DNA from: Rummeliibacillus pycnus_A
GTDB lineage: Bacteria; Bacillota; Bacilli; Bacillales_A; Planococcaceae
DNA: 64,000 nucleotides
Direction of reading: 5' to 3'
NCBI RefSeq assembly: GCF_044359855.1
Contig: NZ_CP132291.1
Coordinates: 4,154,001 to 4,218,000 of the forward strand
In this document: in pieces, positions 46,095 to 52,936 of the stretch
Numbering within the stretch: position 1 is the stretch's first letter
Layout: each line of letters begins with the position of its first letter
Position numbers and translations under genes: made by a program
The notes under the pieces: model-generated
The model's database searches: none
Told to the model about the DNA's origin: nothing
What the model saw: the letters and a program-made list of their open reading frames with translations, nothing else

Positions 46095-46619
46095 ATGACT
46101 AAATTTACAATGGAGACAAAATTAGACGCAGTGAAACGTTATTTAAATGGAACTGAAAGTTATAAAAAGATTGCAGAAAGTATTGGTTCAACCAAATCTC
46201 AAGTTATCAACTGGGTAAAATTATTTGAGGCCCAAGGAATGAATGGTTTTGAAAAAGACTATACAGCTTACTCTGTTCAGTTTAAACTAGACGTACTTAA
46301 TTTTATGAACGAAACAGGCGCTTCTCTTCGAGAAACAGCGAGTAATTTTAATATTTCTTCTCCAAGTACAGTTTATAAATGGGAATGGTTATTAAAAACA
46401 CAGGGGCTGGATGCGCTAGAACCAAAGAAAAAGGGGCGCCCTCCAATGAAAAAAGAATCGAATAAGATGCAATCAAAAGTTGTAGTATCAGATGAAGGCT
46501 CGCTAGAGGCTTTACAAGCAAAGATAAAGCGTTTAGAAATGGAGAACGCCTACTTAAAAAAGTTAAATACTTTAGTTCAAATGCAAGAAAAATTACAAAC
46601 AAAATCAAAGCGCAAGTAA
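46095..46619 (+). CDS. IS3-family transposase OrfA
   Basis: 174 residues with two HTH segments (KIAESIGSTKSQVINWVKLF and ETASNFNISSPSTVYKWEWL), a basic KKKGRPPMKKE linker and a coiled-coil tail (LEALQAKIKRLEMENAYLKK) that contains the frameshift heptamer. ATG 46095 directly follows a 15-bp hairpin plus T5; the only candidate ribosome binding site (GGGGTG) is within the hairpin's 3' arm, so translation should be low from read-through transcripts. Confidence 0.92.
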   Translation: MTKFTMETKLDAVKRYLNGTESYKKIAESIGSTKSQVINWVKLFEAQGMNGFEKDYTAYSVQFKLDVLNFMNETGASLRETASNFNISSPSTVYKWEWLLKTQGLDALEPKKKGRPPMKKESNKMQSKVVVSDEGSLEALQAKIKRLEMENAYLKKLNTLVQMQEKLQTKSKRK

Positions 46620-46648
46620 TAGTTGAACTAAAGCATAAATATGACGTT

Positions 46649-47458
46649 GTGGAGTTGGTTAAAGTCGCTGGCATTCCCCGTAGTACGTATTATTATTGGG
46701 AAAATCGATTAGATCAAACTGATAAATACGGACAAGTAAAAGAAGCAATTAAAATGATTTACCACGAACATAAAGGTCGTTATGGTTACCGTCGTATAGC
46801 TAAAGAATTGAAGAAATATGGTTATACTCACGATCCTAAAACAATTAATAGTCTAATGAATCAGATGGGCTTAAAATGTCTTGTACGTATAAAGAAATAT
46901 CGTTCTTACAAAGGGACCGTTGGTCGAATCGCACCAAATCTATTACAACGTGATTTTAAGGCAAAGAAAATGAATGAAAAATGGGTAACAGACGTTACGG
47001 AATTTCATCTATTCGGAGAGAAACGTTATTTATCACCTGTGTTAGATTTGTGTAATGGTGAAATCATTGCGTATAAAGTGATGAGCCGTCCTGTTTATCG
47101 ACTTGTTGGAGAGATGTTAGATCAAGCTATTAATCGTCTTCAACCAGGAGATCAAGTAATTCTACATTCCGATCAAGGATGGCATTACCAAATGAAGAAG
47201 TATCAGAAGACCCTACAAGAACACCACATTACGCAGAGTATGTCCCGTAAGGGCAACTGTTTAGATAACGCCGTCATTGAAAATTTCTTTGGCTTGTTAA
47301 AATCTGAACTTCTTTATCTTCAGGATTTTGAGAGTATGGAACATTTTGAACAAGAACTACATGATTATATCGAGTATTATAATCACAAACGAATGAAGGC
47401 AAAATTAATAGACCTAAGTCCAGTAGAATACCGAACTCAGGTCTTAGAAGCTGCCTAA
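46649..47458 (+). CDS. IS3-family transposase OrfB
   Basis: 269 codons from the nominal GTG; expressed mainly as the C-terminal part of the OrfAB fusion. HTH_21 region GYRRIAKELKKYG, then the DDE core: WVTDVTEFHLFG, VILHSDQGWHYQ and GNCLDNAVIENFFGLLKSE. All catalytic residues are intact. It is related to, but distinct from, the OrfB at 36014-36823. Confidence 0.93.
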   Translation: MELVKVAGIPRSTYYYWENRLDQTDKYGQVKEAIKMIYHEHKGRYGYRRIAKELKKYGYTHDPKTINSLMNQMGLKCLVRIKKYRSYKGTVGRIAPNLLQRDFKAKKMNEKWVTDVTEFHLFGEKRYLSPVLDLCNGEIIAYKVMSRPVYRLVGEMLDQAINRLQPGDQVILHSDQGWHYQMKKYQKTLQEHHITQSMSRKGNCLDNAVIENFFGLLKSELLYLQDFESMEHFEQELHDYIEYYNHKRMKAKLIDLSPVEYRTQVLEAA

Positions 47459-47619
47459 ACTATTTGTCTAACTTTATTGGGTCAGTTCAGTATGGGGCTT
47501 TTGTTATTAAGTCAGTAGGGTTTTTCGCTTTTCTATGTGTGATTTCGCGATGACCTTTTTAGTACTCACGAGTTGTAGCTTTTGAATTAATTTTGATAAT
47601 TAATAAAAAAGTCTGAACG

Positions 47620-47659
47620 TTTATAATAAAGATTGATAATTTGTAATAAAGTTTGATTA
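47620..47659. repeat. Two tandem copies of the 20-bp AT-rich unit
   Basis: TTTATAATAAAGATTGATAA (47620-47639) and TTTGTAATAAAGTTTGATTA (47640-47659) match the tandem array at 15176-15235, including a similar CCTG just downstream. The array overlaps the stop codon of the adjacent minus-strand remnant. Confidence 0.7.
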
Positions 47660-47869
47660 AAATCCTGATGTGATGATAATTCTAATTCCTTCTATAGTTT
47701 CGATTAGTTTAAGGTTTGAATTTAAGATGTACCGAGTCCCCATTATAAGCATATCGAATCCCTTGCCATAAGACTCAAAGAATAGTAAATCTTGATTACC
47801 ATCAGGATAATTTTTAAAAGGTAGCTGATCTATTATTTCCTCAAAGTAATGAAGTGACCAGATTCCATT
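47657..47869 (-). pseudogene. C-terminal remnant of an unknown gene
   Basis: A 70-codon frame opens right after a TAG and lacks a start. It reads WSLHYFEEIIDQLPFKNYPD and ends in IEGIRIIITSGF. The sequence looks like a real protein tail (acidic alpha/beta), but I do not recognise the family; it could be an immunity-protein fragment. Confidence 0.4.
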
Positions 47870-48000
47870 CTAGATAGTTTGGGTTTGATAGTTAAAATTT
47901 TATATAAATTGATTAAGCTGTAACTAACAGTAGTAGTCAAAACAATAGGGTATAAAATATAAAAAAAGGGAGAATTTATTAACATAAAGGAGGGGAAATA

Positions 48001-48187
48001 ATGAACAATAATTTAACTGAACTAGAAGTAGAACACTTACGAAGCTAATCGTTGGACATAGAAACGTAACAAAAAAATTGGAACATATGCAGTGAGTTGT
48101 ACGGATTCTGAGTTGAAAGCAATTTTTGAAAGATATGCCCAAGCAGCAAAACAAGCCGAACAAGAATTAATGATATATCTAAATTAA
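48001..48187 (+). pseudogene. Frameshifted small spore-coat-like protein
   Basis: The start ATG 48001 has an excellent AAAGGAGGGGAAATA site and begins MNNNLTELEVEHLR, then runs into a stop. Other frames continue with LIVGHRNVTKKLE and YAVSCTDSELKAIFERYAQ, then KQAEQELMIYLN up to TAA 48187. Joined, this is a small helical protein of the type found next to cupins in spore formers (CotF-like). Two frameshifts break it. The cupin gene starts 11 bases later. Confidence 0.6.
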
Positions 48188-48198
48188 GGAGAATCAGC

Positions 48199-48642
48199 AT
48201 GTTTCAAGATAAAGAAATGGTCACTGATAATGGAGCTAACCCATTCGTCATTAATATTAACGAAGCGTCAAAGCAAAACAATATGTATCGTACTACTTTA
48301 TGGACAGGAAAGCATTTACAGCTAACATTAATGAGTATAAATCCCGGAGAAGATATTGGACTAGAAATACATTCTGATGTCGATCAATTCTTACGTATAG
48401 AGCAGGGTCAAGGGGTAGCTCAAATGGGCAAGAGTAAAGATAATTTAACCTTTAAAAGAAATGTCCAAGATGATTTTGCCATTTTTATCCCTGCTGGAAC
48501 ATGGCATAACGTAACAAATACAGGAAGTATTCCGCTAAAACTTTATTCAATCTATACTCCGCCTAACCATCCGTTTGGAACTGTTCACCCTACTAAAGCT
48601 GCAGCAATGGCTGAAGAAAAGGGGGAAAATAACAATAATTGA
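48199..48642 (+). CDS. Cupin-domain protein
   Basis: 147 residues with a single conserved cupin barrel: FRTTLW-type opening (MYRTTLWTGKHLQLTLM), metal-binding motif 1 (IGLEIHSDVDQFLRIEQG) and motif 2 (PAGTWHNVTNTG), then SIYTPPNHPFGTVH. It belongs to the small cupins found near spore-coat-like proteins; the enzymatic role is unknown. AAGGAGA precedes ATG 48199. The upstream partner gene is broken (48001-48187). A terminator lies at 48712. Confidence 0.88.
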   Translation: MFQDKEMVTDNGANPFVININEASKQNNMYRTTLWTGKHLQLTLMSINPGEDIGLEIHSDVDQFLRIEQGQGVAQMGKSKDNLTFKRNVQDDFAIFIPAGTWHNVTNTGSIPLKLYSIYTPPNHPFGTVHPTKAAAMAEEKGENNNN

Positions 48643-48711
48643 AATATTGTTATTTCTGGCAAGACTCCAGATGAATGGGTGCGGTACACGGAATTCTTGG
48701 TAGCAATCGGG

Positions 48712-48743
48712 CACTTTCCTGTAGTAAGGAAAGTGTCCTTTTT
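48712..48743 (+). terminator. Terminator after the cupin gene
   Basis: CACTTTCCT pairs with AGGAAAGTG around a six-base loop and is followed by TCCTTTTT. Confidence 0.8.
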
Positions 48744-48817
48744 CGTGTATTTGAAAGGTTCCTATGAAAACTATTCCCTTTTCGAAAAGGTTACGTTTTT
48801 TACAATGGCCAATAAAA

Positions 48818-49309
48818 TTAAAGTTTTTTAATCCTAATTGGACTTACCATTAAGAGTGCGAGAATTAAGGTAATCCATGCATTGCTATATGAAAACATTC
48901 CCATTCCAACCAATGTTAGTCCAGCAGCTGGAATAGGTAATCCATTAAAATACCCAATCGTTGGTTTAACACTAAACTTAGCTAATCTTAATGCTCCCAT
49001 CGTAGGGAAAAGGATAAATGCTAAAGAAGTTAAAATTGAAGGTGTTGCAATAGAATGAAATAGTAGTGCAGGAGCAACTCCGAAACTAACAATATCAGCT
49101 AAGGAATCCAATTCTACGCCAAGTTCACTATTCACTTTTAATTTCCTCGCAATCCTTCCGTCAAGAAAATCTAAAATAGCCGAAAGGAAAATAAAAATGG
49201 AGGCTACTTCTAAAAAGCCACTCATAATAAAGGTAATTGAAATAACACCGCATAATAAATTTCCAATCGTAAATAAATTGGGTAAAGTTTTTACTATCTG
49301 ATTGAACAA
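48818..49309 (-). CDS. pssA: CDP-diacylglycerol-serine O-phosphatidyltransferase
   Basis: 163 residues from TTG 49309, just after AGGAGGG. It has about five transmembrane helices and the full CDP-alcohol phosphotransferase signature DG-x2-AR-x8-G-x3-D-x3-D (LDGRIARK ... LGVELDSLAD). The short length and PNLFTIGNLLCGV opening fit the Bacillus-type PssA, which makes phosphatidylserine, precursor of phosphatidylethanolamine. The partner decarboxylase psd is not adjacent here. No clear terminator seen. Confidence 0.85.
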   Translation of the reverse strand: MFNQIVKTLPNLFTIGNLLCGVISITFIMSGFLEVASIFIFLSAILDFLDGRIARKLKVNSELGVELDSLADIVSFGVAPALLFHSIATPSILTSLAFILFPTMGALRLAKFSVKPTIGYFNGLPIPAAGLTLVGMGMFSYSNAWITLILALLMVSPIRIKKL

Positions 49310-49398
49310 GGTAGCCCTCCTGAAGATTACAGATTGTCCCTATTTAAGTAGTATTTTCTGTATATTCTTCCGTTATTATTAAAAAGCCATGATATAGA

Positions 49399-49560
49399 AT
49401 GAATAAATTTTTGTTCTCCTTGCAATTAATCGGCGTGCTCATGCTTATAGGTATAGTTGAAACTAACATGGAGCGAAAACGAAAAGAAGGAATGACTGTT
49501 AGAGAAGCTGTGTTGAATGGTAGTCTTTCAAGGATTCGACCAATCTTAATTAATGACAGC
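49399..49560 (+). pseudogene. Fragment of an RND-type efflux pump
   Basis: The short frame keeps LIGVLMLIGIVETN, then RKRKEGMTVREAVLNGSLS and RIRPILI. These are the well-known AcrB/SwrC block around the last transmembrane helices, but the usual connecting residues are missing and the other roughly 1000 residues are absent. It is a relic with an internal deletion, not a functional small protein. Confidence 0.65.
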
Positions 49561-49609
49561 AGCAGCAACAATTCTTACTTAAAAAAGGTTGGAAATTGAA
49601 ATTGATAAA

Positions 49610-50063
49610 ATAGCCCCGCTTAAACCACTTTTTAAAAAAGGCCGAGCCTCTGAGTAATATCATTATTAAGTTGGATTGAAAAATGAAAGCATCATCCTTC
49701 TATTAGAATAAGGGTAAGGCTGAACTACCAAAAAGGATTAATCTCTCATAAGTGCTACCCATTTAGGGCACGTCAGTCTGTGATGCATCGAGAAGTTGGA
49801 GTCAGACTAACGGACGGGCTCTATGGCACCATACATAGTGAATCGACCTTCTTCGCCAGCCATAGAAACAGTATAGACATGGGTATCCATTTTCATTCTT
49901 TGTGGTGAAGTGCACTTGTTCTCATATCAATGTTAATAAACGTTAATTAAATCAATCTTTATTACAAATCTACACGAGTCTCTGCAAGATGATTTTGACC
50001 AATTATTATTCAAAAGCTACAATTAAAATGATAATAAAGAATTACTAACGGGGGCCGAGACAT
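49610..50063. other. Intergenic region with small remnants and a repeat unit
   Basis: About 450 bases. A minus-strand frame ending at 49807 (VYTVSMAGEEGRFTMYGAI) looks like the tail of a lost gene. A single inverted copy of the 20-bp AT-rich unit is at 49949-49968. No complete gene or RNA seen. Confidence 0.4.
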
Positions 50064-50624
50064 TTGAATTTAAGAAATCAACTAGTTGCTTATCAACCTT
50101 ACAATGAGCAAGAAGCAAAAGAACGGGACGTTATGGTGCAGTATATCGATACATTTTCCAATATTTTAACGAGAGAAAATGAATTTGCCCATTTCACTGC
50201 TTCTGCTTGGATTGTGAATCACAATCACACAAAAGTTTTGATGGCATATCATAATATTTATCAATCTTGGTCTTGGATAGGGGGGCATGCAGATGGGGAT
50301 TCCGATCTTTTGCACGTTGCCTTAAAGGAAACGGGGGAAGAAACGGGTTTAACGAATATCAAACCTTTATCTGAAGAAATCTACTCGATGGAAATTCTCG
50401 GAGTAGACGGTCATGTGAAAAAGGGCAAGCAAGTTGCTACACATGTACATCTTAACGTGACCTATCTGATCGAGGCAGATGAAAACGAACTAACGAAAAT
50501 CAAACCCGATGAAAATAGCGCCATTCAATGGATGACGTTAGATGAAGCAGTTGAAAAATGCAGCGAACCATACATGAAAATCATCTACCAAAAATTGAAT
50601 GATAAATTGAGAGTGTTTGCATAG
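50064..50624 (+). CDS. Nudix hydrolase
   Basis: 186 residues from TTG 50064 after GGGGGCCGAG. The Nudix box is GHADGDSDLLHVALKETGEE followed by TGL: it keeps the E-x2-EE metal ligands, but the first Glu is Ser and the Arg is Lys, as also occurs in some of the GGHADGD subfamily. It hydrolyses a nucleoside diphosphate linked to another moiety; the specific substrate is not evident. Standalone with terminator. Confidence 0.88.
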   Translation: MNLRNQLVAYQPYNEQEAKERDVMVQYIDTFSNILTRENEFAHFTASAWIVNHNHTKVLMAYHNIYQSWSWIGGHADGDSDLLHVALKETGEETGLTNIKPLSEEIYSMEILGVDGHVKKGKQVATHVHLNVTYLIEADENELTKIKPDENSAIQWMTLDEAVEKCSEPYMKIIYQKLNDKLRVFA

Positions 50625-50683
50625 GGGAACGAATATAGGTTGGGGCTAAGATGGGTATTAATTTAATCAAGTAGATCAAATTT

Positions 50684-50722
50684 AAAAGACCGCCCGATGA
50701 TAATCATCGACGGTCTTTTTTG
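50684..50722 (+). terminator. Terminator after the Nudix gene
   Basis: AAAAGACCG and CGGTCTTTT with an inner CGATGAT/ATCATCG stem, ending in six T residues. Confidence 0.88.
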
Positions 50723-50795
50723 TGTATTTTGTTGCTCATAGATTGTATTTAAGCAAGTGGATCTAGAGAAGTTTGAAAGACTTAAATTGCTGTAT

Positions 50796-50858
50796 GAGCG
50801 AATAAAATTTAAAATAGAGCGAATAAGTTGGTCAATCGAGCGAATAAGTGGTAAGAAA
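50796..50858. repeat. Three tandem 21-bp units starting GAGCGAATAA
   Basis: GAGCGAATAA recurs at 50796, 50817 and 50838, exactly 21 bases apart, with a variable remainder. The antisense frame therefore reads as a seven-residue repeat (LIRSIDQ, LIRSILN, FIRSYSN), but no ribosome binding site supports a gene. Function unknown. Confidence 0.65.
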
Positions 50859-50915
50859 TGTGTTTCTTGTTGAGAAACCAAAATATTCTCGAAACAACAG
50901 TGATTTTAGACTATG

Positions 50916-50945
50916 AAAAACCCCCTCAGAATGGTAGAGAGGGGG
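50916..50945 (-). terminator. Terminator after the LRR gene
   Basis: Read on the minus strand, CCCCCTC pairs with GAGGGGG around an 11-base loop and is followed by TTTTTC. It lies 16 bases after the stop codon. Confidence 0.85.
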
Positions 50946-50960
50946 AGGGGGCTTCGTTAA

Positions 50961-52220
50961 TTAGTTATTCGAATCATTTGAATAATCTTGCATAGATGGC
51001 CATGTTCCAACTGGAAGGATTGATGCTTTTGGAATTTCATTTTCTTCAATGTGAAGCGTAGTTAAAGTTGTGATTGGTGCAAGTGAAGCCATTGATGTCA
51101 AATAGTTATTATTTATATATAGTGTTTTTAAATGTGCTAATGTTTCTAATCCATCTACTGAGAAAATGCTGTTATGAGATAAGTAAAGGGTCTCTAGGTT
51201 TTTACATTCACTTAGTTTATGAATATCTTTTACCATATTGTTAGACAAATTTAGTTCTTTTAGATTTTGTAAATGGGTAATTTTTGAAATATCTTTGATT
51301 TTGTTATCGTTTAGATTGAGTGTTTCTAATTTTGATAAATGATCAATACCATCTAAGTTTTCAATTTTATTATTCCACGCATCTAATACTTGTAATTTAG
51401 TCATATTGCTGAGGATTATGACATCTTTTAACGTATTTCCTGACACTTTTAATTCAGTTAGATTTACTAATTTTTCGAGTGAATCAATCGATTGTAGATT
51501 GTTGAAGCGAATATCTAATTTTTTTAAATTTGTTAGTTTTGAAAGTGGGGATAAATTATGAATCGCATTGTTGGCAATAGATAATTCGCTTATATTTGTA
51601 CAGAATGCGAGCGGTTGAATATTCTCAATATCGAACATCCCAAAGGTTTCTCTTTCATCTGTATCTCCATTCAAGAATAATGTTCCTTTTAAACTTCTTA
51701 AATCAGCTACTTTGATATTTTGAGATAGATTTTTATGACCTAAGACATCATTTAATGCTGTAAGTAATTGTTTATCTTGTACATAGACAATTGTGGTTTT
51801 GTCAACTGTACTTACATTTTTGGCTGAGACAACTTTACCTTCCTTATAAGATATCCCATCTTTTGTTCCTGTGTATTTTTTTCCGCTTTTATATTGGATT
51901 CCTTTGTAAGCACCTGTTAACTTCTTGCCACTTTTATATTGGTACCCTTTGTAAGTGCCTGTTAACTTCTTGCCGCTTTTATATCGTACCCCCTTGTAAA
52001 TCCCTGTATATTTTTTCCCATCCTTAAACAAGATTGACTTAAAGACTTTGTATCCTCTTACCATTTTCCCTGTTTTAATGGAAATTAATTTTCCGCTTTT
52101 TATGTTATATAAGCTTTTTGCAGAAGCAGTTGATGTATCAGCGAATGTCATAACCGTAGCGGCTCCTAGTAACCCTGTCATCATTGAAATACAAATTGCT
52201 TTATTCATTTTTTTTGTCAA
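50961..52220 (-). CDS. Secreted leucine-rich-repeat protein
   Basis: 419 residues from TTG 52220 close behind AAGGAGAGG. A signal peptide (about 1-34, ISMMTGLLGAATVMTFA, cleavage near ASAKS) is followed by a basic region with four 15-residue repeats (GVRYKSGKKLTGTYK, GYQYKSGKKLTGAYK, GIQYKSGKKYTGTKD and GISYKEGK). A spacer leads to about nine SDS22/internalin-type LRRs (LKKLDIRFNNLQSIDSLEKL, LETLNLNDNKIKDISKI). No LPxTG or LysM is visible; the basic repeats may bind the anionic wall. Probable adhesion or recognition role, inferred. Confidence 0.85.
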   Translation of the reverse strand: MTKKMNKAICISMMTGLLGAATVMTFADTSTASAKSLYNIKSGKLISIKTGKMVRGYKVFKSILFKDGKKYTGIYKGVRYKSGKKLTGTYKGYQYKSGKKLTGAYKGIQYKSGKKYTGTKDGISYKEGKVVSAKNVSTVDKTTIVYVQDKQLLTALNDVLGHKNLSQNIKVADLRSLKGTLFLNGDTDERETFGMFDIENIQPLAFCTNISELSIANNAIHNLSPLSKLTNLKKLDIRFNNLQSIDSLEKLVNLTELKVSGNTLKDVIILSNMTKLQVLDAWNNKIENLDGIDHLSKLETLNLNDNKIKDISKITHLQNLKELNLSNNMVKDIHKLSECKNLETLYLSHNSIFSVDGLETLAHLKTLYINNNYLTSMASLAPITTLTTLHIEENEIPKASILPVGTWPSMQDYSNDSNN

Positions 52221-52936
52221 AAAAACCTCTCCTTTATTTCAAAAATCATGATTATGAACAATATTTTAACATTTTTTTGATACTATTCAAGGACCGTATG
52301 GATCATACAACAATAAATAATGATATGAAACTCAATTCACGAAAAATGAATTGTAGCCACGTTAGAGACGTTTTAAGTCCTCAAAATTTGATGATTAAGA
52401 TTCTACAGTGAAACGAAAAAATGAATTATTAATAGAAGAAAGTATTCCATATTGCTAACCTCACTTCAAAAGTTCCACCGTCAATAAGTAGTGTCCAAAA
52501 TATACGAAACCTTGTTATTGAAGGGAGTATATCAATTCAAAAGCTTAATTAATTTCTTTTCTATATCTATTCTAATCATACTGGAAGAATACAGTGAATA
52601 TAGTATAAGAGCTACAGTGATTTGGAGGTAGAAGAGTAAAGTGCATAACAGAAATCTTCCAGATTACAAATTGAAAGATTAGTTAATCGAAGTATTCTTT
52701 AAAGCTTAATATTGTGAAGTTTAAGGTGAATAACAAAGATACGGTTTCATGTAAATCAATTGGACTGGCATTCTACTGCTCTGGGAATATCTTTTATAGT
52801 TAACTTCCTTCCAATCAATTTGCGAATTCACCAGGATGCATTTGAATTTTTTTTAGAATCTATAGCTACTAGGGTATCTGCTAAAATTTTCTTTCATTCG
52901 TAGATATTCTAATGATCACAAAGAAAGGGGAAGCAT
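52221..52936. other. Intergenic region, no gene seen
   Basis: About 700 bases between divergent genes, AT-rich. It must contain the LRR and Ca-ATPase promoters, but I cannot single out convincing pairs. No repeat from the dispersed families and no RNA was recognised. Confidence 0.4.

Larger units (their letters stand above)
46044..47489 (+). mobile_element. IS3-family (IS150 group) insertion sequence, copy 2
   Basis: 1446 bases with terminal inverted repeats TGAACTGCCCC / TGAACTGACCC, each continuing to GTTAGACA, and a GTA target duplication. It encodes OrfA and OrfB in overlapping frames with an A AAA AAG heptamer at 46556-46562. It is clearly a different element from copy 1 (the OrfA proteins differ at about half their residues by eye), yet has the same length, organisation and insertion context. 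Confidence 0.92.
46020..47499. terminator. Terminator hairpin split by the second IS element
   Basis: AGCTCCATACC (46020-46030) and, after removing the IS and one GTA copy, GGTATGGGGCT form an 11-bp stem with one G-T pair and a nine-base loop, followed by TTTTG. The element sits at the top of the 3' arm. The empty site would be a normal intrinsic terminator for the 54-residue gene. Confidence 0.75.

Noticed and set aside
49399..49599. Real 66-residue membrane protein
   Set aside because: The sequence matches an internal block of RND pumps with a deletion, so it is listed as a pseudogene.
50663..50881. Minus-strand ORF of 72 codons
   Set aside because: It lies across a terminator and the 21-base repeats, and has no ribosome binding site; its heptad pattern is a by-product of the repeat.
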